Origin: Levyella massiliensis
GTDB taxonomy: Bacteria > Bacillota > Clostridia > Tissierellales > Peptoniphilaceae
Length of the DNA stretch: 64,000 nt
Reading direction: 5' to 3'
Assembly: GCF_000308275.2 (NCBI RefSeq)
Contig: NZ_HG529490.1
Span: 523,695-587,694 of the forward strand
In this document: piece after piece, positions 28,430 through 39,298 of the stretch
Numbering within the stretch: the first letter of the stretch is position 1
Layout of the letters: every line of letters begins with the position of its first letter
The notes under the pieces: model-generated
What the model was told of the DNA's origin: nothing
Databases searched by the model: none
The model's input: only the letters and a program-made list of their open reading frames with translations
Translations under genes and position numbers: made by a program

Positions 28430-30610
28430 CTAACCGTTCATGCGAAATACATTTATGGTGTTCGGGACGGTGCGAATCTTGCGCATCACCTCATACACCT
28501 GTTTCGCATCATCAATTTCAATGGTCATTAAGATATGCGAGGTGTTATCCGCATCGGTATGCACCTGCAATCCCGACATGTTGATTTCCATCTTATTTAG
28601 CAATTCGACGATATCGGCCATATAGCCGGTTTTGTTGCGAGCCAAAATGCGCAGGGTAGAGAAAAATTTCGATTTTTTCGTTTCGGCCCATTCCACCTCG
28701 ATCAGGCGTTCCGGCTGCTTCGTATGGACGATATTCACACAGTCCGCTCGATGAATGGAAATACCGCGCCCCATCGTGATATAACCGATAATCGCATCAC
28801 CGGGGACGGGCGAACAACACTGTGCAAACTTAATCTGCAGATTGGATACTCCTTCCCCGCGAATCCGAACCGCCTCATCGCCACTTTGTGGACCATGTAC
28901 CGCATGGACTTCGCCGGATGATTCGAGGTTCTCCAGTCGTTTCTTTTCCGCTTCCTCGTTGCGTTTCTCTTCATAGATAGCCTTAAGTTTACCCGTAACA
29001 CTGCCTACGGTCTGGGAACCGAACCCGATTGCCGAATAGAGATCCTCTGGCGAAGCAAAGCTTGTCCGTGCAATGACGGATTCCAGAGCCTCGTCATTCA
29101 TCAACTCATTCGGGTGATAACCGTCCTTTTTTAAATCCTGCACCACCATATCACGGCCGATCTCCACGTTGACCTCACGATTGGCATGCTTAAAGAACTG
29201 ACGAATCTTCTGCTTTGTAGAAGGGTTGGCCACAAAGCTCAACCAGTCACGCGAAGGGCCCTCCGAATTTTTGGAGGTGAGAATCTCCACGATATTACCA
29301 TTTTCCAATACATGGTTAAGCGGTACCAAACGGCCGTCTACTTTGGCGCCCACACAGTGATTCCCGATATCCGAGTGAATGCGATAAGCAAAGTCCACCG
29401 GCGTCGAACCGCGCGTGAGCTCTACCACATCGCCACGCGGCGAGAATACATAGACCTCATCAGAGAAAAAGTCCCCCTTTAGGGTTTCCATGTACTCCTT
29501 CGAGTCCGTGGCCGTCTTCTGCCATTCCATCAGCTGACGCACCCAAGTCAGTTTTTCATCAAAGGCGGTTTTCTTACGGCGTCCTTCTTTGTATTGCCAA
29601 TGCGCAGCAATACCGTATTCCGCGGTCTGATGCATCTCAAAGGTACGAATCTGTACTTCGAACGTCTCACCGCCCGGGCCGATCAGCGTGGTGTGTAGTG
29701 ATTGATACATGTTTTGTTTCGGCATGGCAATGTAGTCTTTAAAGCGCTTCGGAATCGGCTTCCAAAGCGTATGCACTACGCCAAGCACAGAGTAGCAATC
29801 TTTGACCGTGTCCACAATCACACGAATGGCTGAAACATCAAAGATCTGGTCAAAGGTTTTATTTTGCTGATACATCTTTTTATAGATTGAATAGAGCGTC
29901 TTCGGACGTCCGGAGATCTCAAAATGAATGCCCAATGACTCCAGTTCCTTGCTCAGTCGATCCATAATCTTTCGAATGTATTCTTTGCGTTCATCCAAGC
30001 GTTTATGTACCAATTCAGAAATCTCGAAATACGCATCCGGATCCAGATATTTTAAACACAAGTCCTCTAATTCGGACTTGATCGTGGAAATACCTAAGCG
30101 ATGCGCAATCGGCACATAGATTTCAATGGTCTCGGTAGCTTTTTCCACCTGTTTCGCACGGTCCTTATAATCCAACGTACGAAGATTATGCAGACGGTCG
30201 GCAAGCTTCACGATGATGACGCGAATATCGTTTGCCATGGCCATGACCATTTTGCGATAGTTTTCCACCTGATTTTCTACTTTGGATTTGGATTGCAACT
30301 GTTTCAGCTTGGTAACACCATCCACAAGGGTGGTAATCTCCTCACCGAATTCTTGCTTCATCTCTTCTTCCGTAACGGACGTATCCTCCAGCACGTCATG
30401 CAAAAGGCCCGCGCATATCGATTGATCGTCCATTTGCAATTCGGCCAAGATCATGGCTACATGCAGCGGATGAATGATGTACGGTTCACCGGAATTTCGT
30501 TTTTGTCCCTCATGAGCCGCTGCAGCACAGGCATAGGCACGTCGAATGAGGGCTTCATCGGTCGACGGATGATACGCTTTTACCGCGTCAATCAATTGGT
30601 CAATGGTCAT
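28430..30610 (-). CDS. relA: Bifunctional (p)ppGpp synthetase/hydrolase
   Basis: Stringent-response enzyme of the Rel/SpoT type, 726 residues: HD hydrolase domain (HEGQKRNSGEPYIIHPLHVA, LLHDVLEDT), synthetase domain (GRPKTLYSIYKKM), TGS domain (FSPRGDVVELTRGSTPVDFAY), zinc-finger/helical region (CCSPVPGD) and a C-terminal ACT domain. Intact HD residues suggest hydrolase activity. GGGGGGAATC before the ATG. Confidence 0.96.
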   Translation of the reverse strand: MTIDQLIDAVKAYHPSTDEALIRRAYACAAAAHEGQKRNSGEPYIIHPLHVAMILAELQMDDQSICAGLLHDVLEDTSVTEEEMKQEFGEEITTLVDGVTKLKQLQSKSKVENQVENYRKMVMAMANDIRVIIVKLADRLHNLRTLDYKDRAKQVEKATETIEIYVPIAHRLGISTIKSELEDLCLKYLDPDAYFEISELVHKRLDERKEYIRKIMDRLSKELESLGIHFEISGRPKTLYSIYKKMYQQNKTFDQIFDVSAIRVIVDTVKDCYSVLGVVHTLWKPIPKRFKDYIAMPKQNMYQSLHTTLIGPGGETFEVQIRTFEMHQTAEYGIAAHWQYKEGRRKKTAFDEKLTWVRQLMEWQKTATDSKEYMETLKGDFFSDEVYVFSPRGDVVELTRGSTPVDFAYRIHSDIGNHCVGAKVDGRLVPLNHVLENGNIVEILTSKNSEGPSRDWLSFVANPSTKQKIRQFFKHANREVNVEIGRDMVVQDLKKDGYHPNELMNDEALESVIARTSFASPEDLYSAIGFGSQTVGSVTGKLKAIYEEKRNEEAEKKRLENLESSGEVHAVHGPQSGDEAVRIRGEGVSNLQIKFAQCCSPVPGDAIIGYITMGRGISIHRADCVNIVHTKQPERLIEVEWAETKKSKFFSTLRILARNKTGYMADIVELLNKMEINMSGLQVHTDADNTSHILMTIEIDDAKQVYEVMRKIRTVPNTINVFRMNG

Positions 30611-30688
30611 GATTCCCCCCTTCGCTCCTGCCGCATCGGCATTGGTTTACAAAATCTCGATATCTTGCATTAGAATACTATCTTTAAA

Positions 30689-32470
30689 TTATACCTTACT
30701 CATACGGATATCGGCTAATTTTAATTGAATTTTCTTCTTCCCTTGGAATTCGTTCCATTCCGGTCGATACAAAATATCCACCGCAAGCGCAGAAGGTTGT
30801 CCGTAAAGGGCAGAACGAATCTCAGCTTCTGCTGTCGAGCCTCCTTCTTGCGCTAGTTTTTGTAACAGTGTATCGCCGGAAAAAGCAACCCCTTGCAAAC
30901 GGGCTCCTTTGGATTCCAATAGAATCTGCAACACATTTTTTTGGCGACCGACCAAGCGCATGCTCAATACATTGCAATGCGTTGCTGCAAAAAGCGGCGG
31001 TGGGTTGCCTTTTCCGTAAGGTGCGAGAGCCTCCATGGCATCCAAGGCGTCGGCGTGAACCGAGGAAAGATCCAGAACGCCGTCAAAATCCACCGAAGGT
31101 TCAAAGTCTTTTTCCTGCAAATTCGCTTCGGCATTCCACAGCGCACGCAATGCCTGAAAATCTTCTTCTCGCACTGTCATACCGCAAGCCATGCGATGCC
31201 CGCCAAATGCCACATAGCGATCGCGATGGCGATTGAGAGAAGCGAACATATCATAGGCCTCAATGCTGCGCCCTGAGCCCTTTAAAAGATGCTCTCCCGC
31301 CATGGCATTTGTAAATATTAAAGTCGGACGATGATAGCGATCCTTCACGCGACCTGCTATAAGGCCGCATACACTTTCATGCACATCCGGAAGCACTTCA
31401 GCGATAACCGACGGTAACACTTTTCCATCAAGTCGGGCAAACGCCTCCTCTACGCCCTGTTTCGTCAGGTCCTTGCGTTCTTCATTTAACGTGTAAAGTT
31501 CCTGCGCATATGCCTCGACGGTGGCTTCATCCTGTTCTAAAAACAGTTCGACGCCTAAGCGTGCTGTCGAAAGGCGTCCGGAAGAATTGATACAAGGCCC
31601 GATAATAAATCCCGCCGTATAGGTGGTTACCGGGCGATCCCAGCTGTGCAGCTTCAATAAAGCGCGCAAACCCGGATTTTCCGTTCGACTGAGAGCTTCC
31701 AGCCCCAAGGATACGATCACACGATTTTCCCCTTGCAGATCCATCATGTCACAAATGGTTCCAAGTGCTGCAAAACCTATTAATTCATCAAAAAACGGCA
31801 TCGGCATGTCACCATAGCGGCAAAGCGCTTGCATGACCTTAAATGCCACCCCGGCGCCGCACAGGCCGGGAAAAGGATAGGTTTCCTCCGGGAATTTCGG
31901 ATTTAACAACGCTTCACACGGCGGGCGTTTCACCTGCCCGTCTACGGTTACAGCTTCGTGGTGATCCGTCACAATGACGGGAATCTGATACTCATAAGCT
32001 TTTTCCAATCCTTCAAAGGCAGCCACGCCGTTATCCACGGTAATGATCAGCCCAATCCCCTCTTTTGCCGCCTGTTCCACCAGCGACGCATTGAGTCCGT
32101 AGCCGTCCTCAATGCGATCCGGTATCGCATAGCTCACCGCCTGCATCGGATTCTTGCCCATCCCCTCTGCCAACGCGCGTAATCCCTTCACCAGGATAGT
32201 GGATGCTGCCACACCGTCCTGATCATAATCGCCGATAATACGAATTGGCGTATCGGTTTGCAAACTTTCGTAGATGTACGTAACGGCAATCTCCATTTCT
32301 TGAAACAGAAATGGATCCAAGAGGTCTTCCTTTCGAGGATGCAAAAACGCCTCCGCCTCTTCCGCGCCAATCCCACGATTGGCCAGAAGAAGAGCGGAGA
32401 GCGGAGACTGTGTTGTTTCGCGACGCAGTGTTTGATAAGCTTCGCGATTGTTCTTCATAAACCAGCGCAT
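30689..32470 (-). CDS. recJ: Single-stranded-DNA-specific exonuclease RecJ
   Basis: 5'-3' ssDNA exonuclease of the DHH family; 593 residues. Metal motifs GDYDQDG near residue 80, DNG, TDHHEA, and the DHHA1 motif GGHRMACG; OB-like domain and a C-terminal region follow. Starts at 32470 (GGAAGG upstream) right after the yajC terminator, so it needs read-through or its own weak promoter. A near-consensus TATAAT spans its stop codon and could serve relA. Confidence 0.93.
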   Translation of the reverse strand: MRWFMKNNREAYQTLRRETTQSPLSALLLANRGIGAEEAEAFLHPRKEDLLDPFLFQEMEIAVTYIYESLQTDTPIRIIGDYDQDGVAASTILVKGLRALAEGMGKNPMQAVSYAIPDRIEDGYGLNASLVEQAAKEGIGLIITVDNGVAAFEGLEKAYEYQIPVIVTDHHEAVTVDGQVKRPPCEALLNPKFPEETYPFPGLCGAGVAFKVMQALCRYGDMPMPFFDELIGFAALGTICDMMDLQGENRVIVSLGLEALSRTENPGLRALLKLHSWDRPVTTYTAGFIIGPCINSSGRLSTARLGVELFLEQDEATVEAYAQELYTLNEERKDLTKQGVEEAFARLDGKVLPSVIAEVLPDVHESVCGLIAGRVKDRYHRPTLIFTNAMAGEHLLKGSGRSIEAYDMFASLNRHRDRYVAFGGHRMACGMTVREEDFQALRALWNAEANLQEKDFEPSVDFDGVLDLSSVHADALDAMEALAPYGKGNPPPLFAATHCNVLSMRLVGRQKNVLQILLESKGARLQGVAFSGDTLLQKLAQEGGSTAEAEIRSALYGQPSALAVDILYRPEWNEFQGKKKIQLKLADIRMSKV

Positions 32471-32484
32471 GCTCTTCCTTCCCT

Positions 32485-32514
32485 AGCAAAAAAAAGACGG
32501 GAAACCCCGTCTTT
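32485..32514 (-). terminator. Intrinsic terminator after yajC
   Basis: 9-base stem 32493-32501 with 32506-32514, four-base loop, followed on the minus strand by a run of eight T. It ends 15 bases before the recJ start codon. Confidence 0.88.
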
Positions 32515-32527
32515 CTTCGCATTCATG

Positions 32528-32905
32528 CTATTGTTCCGTTGTTTCCTGCGGAACATCCGAAGCCGGGCTGTCTGCCTCCTCGGTATTCTCTTCGCCTTCC
32601 CAATGAAGACCGCCTTCTTCTTTCTTCTCCTCATATCCTGCGACGGGCTGGACCACGTAGGAAAGTGCGTTACGCAGGAATTCGACACGATGGTGCTCCT
32701 GTCCGGTTTCAATCTCAAAAGCATCTTCCGACAAAGCGACAATGCGACCGCGAATGCCGCCGATGGTGACAATGGTGTCGCCAATTTTCAAGGTGTCGCG
32801 CACTTTGGCCATCTCTTCCTGGCGTTTTTTCTGAGGACGAATCATCAGAAAATACATTGCGCCGAACATAATGGCCAGCATAATAATGGGATATAACTGT
32901 TGCAT
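32528..32905 (-). CDS. yajC: Preprotein translocase accessory subunit YajC
   Basis: Single-pass membrane protein associated with SecDF. 125 residues: transmembrane helix at about 4-21, then the conserved RPQKKRQEEMAKVRDTLKIGDTIVTIGGIRG, and an acidic tail of about 35 residues. No secD or secF is next to it here; a terminator follows. Confidence 0.94.
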   Translation of the reverse strand: MQQLYPIIMLAIMFGAMYFLMIRPQKKRQEEMAKVRDTLKIGDTIVTIGGIRGRIVALSEDAFEIETGQEHHRVEFLRNALSYVVQPVAGYEEKKEEGGLHWEGEENTEEADSPASDVPQETTEQ

Positions 32906-32958
32906 AGTAACTCCTTTAATCTTAGTTTTTGCTTTGCAAGCATTATTGCATCCGTTCT

Positions 32959-32967
32959 ATTGTATCA
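32959..32967 (-). promoter_or_regulatory. Probable extended -10 promoter of yajC
   Basis: Minus strand TGATACAATAG about 55 bases before the yajC ATG, an extended -10 without a clear -35. The same string lies upstream of miaB. Confidence 0.4.
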
Positions 32968-32991
32968 CAGTGTCTGTAAAGACGGGCTTTA

Positions 32992-35261
<2,270 letters not shown>

Positions 35262-35311
35262 TTAGCTTCTTGTCCTTCCTGTTCCATCTTTCTTCCTGCC
35301 GAAAAAGCCGT

Positions 35312-36325
35312 TCACAGCAGGGTATTTTTGGGCACCGGTAGCCCGAGGTAATCATAGGCGCCCGGGGTTAAGACACGGCCGCGCGGGGTCCGTGTTAAAA
35401 AGCCGATTTGCATTAAAAACGGTTCAATCACATCTTCCACGGTCCGGCTTTCTTCTCCCATGGAGGCTGCAACGGTATCAATACCCACCGGTCCTCCGTC
35501 GAAAAGTTCGGCAATAATATGCAAAAAGCGACGGTCATCGCGATCGAGACCGAGTTCATCCACTTCCAGCATGGCCAGTGCTTCGCGCGTAATGTCCCGC
35601 GTGATAGAGCCGTCTCCGCATACCTGTGCCACGTCACGTATACGACGTAGCAGACGATTGGCAACACGCGGTGTTCCGCGCGAGCGACGTCCGATTTCCA
35701 TGCCTGAAGCAGCATCCATTTGAATGTCAAGAATTTCCGCCGAACGTGAAACCACGCGGGCGAGTTCTTCCGGCTGATACATTTCAAACGTGATAAGCAC
35801 TCCAAAGCGGTCTCGCAATGGCGAAGAAAGCATGCCGCTGCGCGTTGTTGCACCGATTAAAGTAAAGGGTTCCAAGTCCAGACGCAAGCTTTGCGCCGTA
35901 GTTCCCTTCCCCACCATGATATCTAAAGCAAAATCCTCCATGGAAGAGTAGAGAACTTCTTCGATATTGCGATTGATGCGATGGATTTCATCAATGAAGA
36001 GCACATCGCCGCGGTGCAGATTTGTCAGAATACTGGCCAGATCGCCCTGCCTTTCGATGGCAGGACCCGAGGTGATTTTCAAACGAGCGCCCATTTCATT
36101 GGCAATAATACCGGCAAGCGTGGTTTTTCCAAGACCCGGAGGTCCCGAAAGCAAAACATGATCCAGTGCTTCGCCACGCGCTTTGGCGGCGTTCATAAAA
36201 ATTTGCAGCTTCTCTTTTGTTTTTTCCTGTCCGATATAATCTTTCAACCAGCGAGGACGGAGGTTTCCTTCGTGACAGGTATCTTCCTCATCGGCTTGTG
36301 TTGCCACAATTCGTTCCTGTTCCAA
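35312..36325 (-). CDS. ruvB: Holliday junction helicase ATPase RuvB
   Basis: Hexameric AAA+ motor of branch migration. 337 residues; Walker [10 protein letters not shown] near residue 60, Walker B FIDEIHR, C-terminal winged helix ([22 protein letters not shown]). Part of ruvC-ruvA-ruvB-queA-tgt. Confidence 0.97.
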   Translation of the reverse strand: MEQERIVATQADEEDTCHEGNLRPRWLKDYIGQEKTKEKLQIFMNAAKARGEALDHVLLSGPPGLGKTTLAGIIANEMGARLKITSGPAIERQGDLASILTNLHRGDVLFIDEIHRINRNIEEVLYSSMEDFALDIMVGKGTTAQSLRLDLEPFTLIGATTRSGMLSSPLRDRFGVLITFEMYQPEELARVVSRSAEILDIQMDAASGMEIGRRSRGTPRVANRLLRRIRDVAQVCGDGSITRDITREALAMLEVDELGLDRDDRRFLHIIAELFDGGPVGIDTVAASMGEESRTVEDVIEPFLMQIGFLTRTPRGRVLTPGAYDYLGLPVPKNTLL

Positions 36326-36340
36326 TGTTACCTCCTTTCC

Positions 36341-36928
36341 TTAGCTCAAACGTTGTAATGCTGCTCGCATTAAGGTTGACAATGGCAGAGACGGATCCAA
36401 TCCTTTGAGTGCGCGCATAGCTTCACTGCGCTGATAGCCAAGATTTAAAAGTCCCTGCAGAGCGACATCAAACTCCTCTTGCGTAGGTAACGTCTCCTCC
36501 TGAGGAAGAACCGCTCCCTCGATTGCCCAATCCTTAACCTGATCCATCAGCTCCAACAGAATGCGTCCGGCGGTTTTCTTCCCAACCCCCGGTGCTTTCG
36601 TTAGGGTAGCCAAATCCTGCGTCTGCACGGCTCGCACAATGCCTTCCACGCTCACTGAGGAAAGAATCGAAAGGGCTACTTTCGGCCCGACAGCGGAAAC
36701 TTTAGTCAAACGGTCAAACATATCCCGCTCCTGCTCATCATAGAAGCCAAACAAAAAAACGCCATCATCGCGGACGATATAGCGTGTATACACTTTGACT
36801 TCTTCGCCCACCTGAAAACGCGACATCGCTTTTAGGGATGTCGCCAATTCATAACCGATTCCATTGTTTTCCAGGATAATCTTTTCGGCTTCCATTGCGG
36901 TCACCTGACCGATGATATAAGCATACAT
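36341..36928 (-). CDS. ruvA: Holliday junction helicase subunit RuvA
   Basis: Tetrameric junction-binding subunit of RuvAB; 195 residues with N-terminal OB fold, two helix-hairpin-helix motifs (LTKVSAVGPKVALSIL, LTKAPGVGKKTAGRIL) and a small C-terminal RuvB-binding domain. Separated from ruvC by two bases. Confidence 0.96.
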   Translation of the reverse strand: MYAYIIGQVTAMEAEKIILENNGIGYELATSLKAMSRFQVGEEVKVYTRYIVRDDGVFLFGFYDEQERDMFDRLTKVSAVGPKVALSILSSVSVEGIVRAVQTQDLATLTKAPGVGKKTAGRILLELMDQVKDWAIEGAVLPQEETLPTQEEFDVALQGLLNLGYQRSEAMRALKGLDPSLPLSTLMRAALQRLS

Positions 36929-36930
36929 GG

Positions 36931-37425
36931 CTACCTCATTCGTTGTTGTTCCTTAAAACGTTGCCCGAAAGCATGCGTAATAGCCGCTGCCAGACCGTCC
37001 GCTGCATCATCGGGCTTTGGGACTTCCTGCATGCGCAGCAACATCTTCACGGCATTTTGCATTTGAATTTTTGTCGCACGACCGTATCCGGTGATCGCTT
37101 GTTTGATCTGTCCCGGCGTATATTCATAAAGCGGAATTGCCAGACGCTCCACCGCTGTGACTTCGACTCCTCTCGCCTGTGCGACGGAAATGCCCGTCGT
37201 CTTATTTTGATAGAAAAAAAGCTCCTCAAAGGACGCCTCATCCGGTGCGGTTTCTTTGAGCAGCTGATTCAATTGCGTATCAATTTGTATCAGTCTTGTC
37301 GGCATCGGACTGTGCGCCGGCGTTTCAATGCATCCATAGGTAACAAGGCGTAGGCTGTTACCATCAAAGTCAATGACGCCGTAGCCCATGCGAGCAAGTC
37401 CCGGGTCAATGCCAAAGATTCTCAT
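36931..37425 (-). CDS. ruvC: Holliday junction resolvase RuvC
   Basis: Structure-specific endonuclease; 164 residues with catalytic Asp in GIDPGLARMGYG, Glu in SFEELFF, and the KQAITGYGRATKIQM/DAADGLAAAI regions. Its ATG overlaps the stop of the upstream hypothetical gene by four bases (ATGA). Confidence 0.96.
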   Translation of the reverse strand: MRIFGIDPGLARMGYGVIDFDGNSLRLVTYGCIETPAHSPMPTRLIQIDTQLNQLLKETAPDEASFEELFFYQNKTTGISVAQARGVEVTAVERLAIPLYEYTPGQIKQAITGYGRATKIQMQNAVKMLLRMQEVPKPDDAADGLAAAITHAFGQRFKEQQRMR

Positions 37426-38144
37426 CGCGCATACCTTTCTAAAACCGCATCATTCATGCCGCTCCAGAATGCATACCGATATACCTTCGCAATGTTGTTA
37501 TAGAGAAAATGATTGATCTTTCCATAGATCATATTGAGTTCTCTTAAGTCCAGATTTCCTTCTTCCACCTTCAGCTGCGAAAGGTGTTCAAAGTCCAACA
37601 CAATCTGGGAATCCAATGAGCCGTTCAACTGAAAAACTTTCTTGCGCAGTACCTTACGGCAATACAAATTGGAATATTGTCTTACTTCCTGATTACCCTT
37701 TGTAGACGTTTTAATATGATAAAACACCATGGACTGCAGCCCCATCACCTTCCCCTGCTTTTGATTATGAAAAAGTGTAGGCAACTGCGCCAGTTGCTCC
37801 GGATCGTATTCCTGTAACGCCAGACGTTCCAGTCGATCCACAAAATAAGAGGACTGGCCACCGGCCACATAGCCCTTCAAAAAAATAGCCAATTCAAAAC
37901 GATTCACTTCGTCATTGATAAGTTTCTTAATGGCCGCCACAATGAAATCTCGGTCCTTACGATAACGCAAAGAGCGCTTTAAGGATTTCATCATATGCTT
38001 CATAAGGCGGTAGCCGGGCTGTATATTGGACAACTTCTTGCGATGATCGATCATGGACAGAAGAATGTGCATGGAATCCGGATCATTCTGATATAAAAAA
38101 CGATTTTCAAGACCCTCTTCGACTTGCAGCAGTCGATCATTCAT
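37422..38144 (-). CDS. Conserved-looking hypothetical protein upstream of ruvC
   Basis: 240 residues, no signal peptide or membrane segment, rich in Arg, Lys, Leu and Tyr, apparently mostly helical. Visible features are an N-terminal basic helix-rich half (LMKHMMKSLKRSLRYRKDRDF) and a C-terminal segment with many aromatics. I do not recognise the family. AAGGGGG lies nine bases before the ATG and it is translationally coupled to ruvC, so it is probably expressed with the ruv genes; this position is often taken by a YebC/PmpR gene, which this is not. Confidence 0.7.
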   Translation of the reverse strand: MNDRLLQVEEGLENRFLYQNDPDSMHILLSMIDHRKKLSNIQPGYRLMKHMMKSLKRSLRYRKDRDFIVAAIKKLINDEVNRFELAIFLKGYVAGGQSSYFVDRLERLALQEYDPEQLAQLPTLFHNQKQGKVMGLQSMVFYHIKTSTKGNQEVRQYSNLYCRKVLRKKVFQLNGSLDSQIVLDFEHLSQLKVEEGNLDLRELNMIYGKINHFLYNNIAKVYRYAFWSGMNDAVLERYAR

Positions 38145-38224
38145 GTCGCATTCCCCCTTCCGATCTGTCCATTAAGTATACACTATTTTTTTCATTCGCA
38201 TGCCTTTTCTCTCGAAAAAAAGCA

Positions 38225-38258
38225 AAGAAAAAACCGCTTGAAATTCTTCAAGCGGTTT
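38225..38258 (-). terminator. Intrinsic terminator of the tRNA cluster
   Basis: Perfect 12-base stem (38231-38242 with 38247-38258), loop of four, followed on the minus strand by TTTTCTTTGC. It lies immediately downstream of the tRNA-Arg gene. Confidence 0.9.
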
Positions 38259-38263
38259 AATAG

Positions 38264-38337
38264 CGTGCCATTGAGGATTCGAACCCCAGGCCTTCTGGTC
38301 CGTAGCCAGACGCTCTATCCAGCTGAGCTAATGGCAC
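38264..38337 (-). tRNA. tRNA-Arg (anticodon ACG)
   Basis: 74-base cloverleaf with acceptor GTGCCAT/ATGGCAC, anticodon loop CTACGGA, TTCGAATC T loop and discriminator G. CCA is not encoded. Last gene of the cluster. Confidence 0.95.
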
Positions 38338-38349
38338 ACATCTTCGAAG

Positions 38350-38420
38350 AGCGGGTGAAGGGAATCGAACCCTCGTAGCCAGCTTGGAAGGCTGGAGCTC
38401 TACCACTGAGCTACACCCGC
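38350..38420 (-). tRNA. tRNA-Gly (anticodon TCC)
   Basis: 71-base cloverleaf; acceptor GCGGGTG/CACCCGC, anticodon loop CTTCCAA, discriminator T (U). CCA not encoded. Confidence 0.95.
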
Positions 38421-38425
38421 AGGGA

Positions 38426-38497
38426 AGCGGCAGACGAGATTCGAACTCGCGACCCTCGCCTTGGCAAGGCGATGCTCTACCCCTGAGCCACTGCCGC
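38426..38497 (-). tRNA. tRNA-Gly (anticodon GCC)
   Basis: 72-base cloverleaf; acceptor GCGGCAG/CTGCCGC, anticodon loop TTGCCAA, discriminator T (U). Only five bases separate it from the next tRNA-Gly. Confidence 0.95.
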
Positions 38498-38529
38498 AAA
38501 TCACTTTCGTGATTTTTAATGACTCGAAT

Positions 38530-38559
38530 ATTTTATCATATTCGAGACCAAACTGTCAA
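38530..38559 (-). promoter_or_regulatory. Possible internal promoter within the tRNA cluster
   Basis: Minus strand TTGACA (38554-38559), 18-base spacer, TAAAAT (38530-38535), pointing at the Gly-Gly-Arg genes. It lies in a 90-base gap made of palindromes: 38523-38531 pairs with 38538-38546, 38547-38553 with 38577-38583, and 38559-38564 with 38568-38573. Confidence 0.5.
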
Positions 38560-38587
38560 CCGAAAAATTCGGTCATGTTTGGTTAAA

Positions 38588-38669
38588 TGGGCGAGAGCGG
38601 ATTCGAACCACTGAAAGCATAGCTAACGGATTTACAGTCCGTCCCCTTTAGCCACTTGGGTACTCGCCC
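38588..38669 (-). tRNA. tRNA-Tyr (anticodon GTA)
   Basis: 82-base class II tRNA with a long variable arm; acceptor GGGCGAG/CTCGCCC, anticodon loop CTGTAAA, discriminator A. A substrate for the tgt/queA queuosine pathway encoded nearby. Confidence 0.94.
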
Positions 38670-38680
38670 GTATTAAAAAA

Positions 38681-38754
38681 CGACCCGGATGGGCTTCGAA
38701 CCCACGACCTCCAGCGTGACAGGCTGGCATTCTAACCATCTGAACTACCGGGCC
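38681..38754 (-). tRNA. tRNA-Asp (anticodon GTC)
   Basis: 74-base cloverleaf; acceptor GGCCCGG/CCGGGTC, anticodon loop CTGTCAC, discriminator G. Confidence 0.94.
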
Positions 38755-38772
38755 GCACACCAAACATGAAAT

Positions 38773-38844
38773 TGACCCTACCCGGATTCGAACCGGGGAT
38801 ACCGCCGTGAGAGGGCGATGTCTTAACCGCTTGACCATAGGGCC
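38773..38844 (-). tRNA. tRNA-Glu (anticodon CTC)
   Basis: 72-base cloverleaf; acceptor GGCCCTA/TAGGGTC, anticodon loop CTCTCAC, discriminator A. The CTC anticodon reads GAG only, so a TTC isoacceptor must be encoded elsewhere. Confidence 0.9.
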
Positions 38845-38849
38845 AAAAG

Positions 38850-38923
38850 TAGCGGAGAAGGGACTTGAACCCATGACACCTCGGGTATGAACCGAGTGCT
38901 CTAGCCAGCTGAGCTACTCCGCC
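38850..38923 (-). tRNA. tRNA-Met (anticodon CAT)
   Basis: 74-base cloverleaf; acceptor GGCGGAG/CTCCGCT with a G-U first pair, anticodon loop TTCATAC, discriminator A. The paired 1-72 end and lack of the three G-C anticodon-stem pairs of initiators suggest elongator Met; a tRNA-Ile2 cannot be fully excluded. Confidence 0.9.
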
Positions 38924-38949
38924 AAGCTGCCGAAAGTCGTTTCCGGAAA

Positions 38950-39035
38950 TGCCGAGGACCGGAATCGAACCGGTACGATCGGTAAGGATCGAGGGATTTT
39001 AAGTCCCTTGCGTCTGCCAATTCCGCCACCCCGGC
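38950..39035 (-). tRNA. tRNA-Leu (anticodon TAA)
   Basis: 86-base class II tRNA with long variable arm; acceptor GCCGGGG/CCTCGGC, anticodon loop CTTAAAA, discriminator A. Confidence 0.95.
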
Positions 39036-39039
39036 AAAA

Positions 39040-39112
39040 CGCCTTGTGTAGGACTCGAACCTACGACAACGCGGTTAACAGCCGCGCGCTCTACCAGCTG
39101 AGCTAACAAGGC
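39040..39112 (-). tRNA. tRNA-Asn (anticodon GTT)
   Basis: 73-base cloverleaf; acceptor GCCTTGT/ACAAGGC, anticodon loop CTGTTAA, discriminator G. First gene of the cluster. Confidence 0.95.
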
Positions 39113-39194
39113 ATAGCAGTGAAAATCACCGCCGCTACTTAGATTGAATCGCCATACGAACATTTAACACGCTCTTAATATCAGCGACTTGTAC

Positions 39195-39223
39195 ATTATA
39201 GCAACCTTGCATTCTGTTTGCAA
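39195..39223 (-). promoter_or_regulatory. SigA-type promoter of the tRNA cluster
   Basis: Minus strand TTGCAA (39218-39223), exact 17-base spacer, perfect TATAAT (39195-39200). It drives the Asn-to-Arg tRNA string; the leader before tRNA-Asn is about 75 bases. Confidence 0.82.
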
Positions 39224-39298
39224 GGGGTTTTCATATTTTTTTGTTATCTCGTTCTTAGCCTATCCGAAAGATATACGGTTTTTCAATCGTTATTGCTT

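Noticed and set aside
38264-38337. tRNA-Arg 3' end as attachment site of the integrated element
   Set aside because: No second copy of the tRNA 3' end was seen near the island or element within the window, and the element's integrase is not in view.
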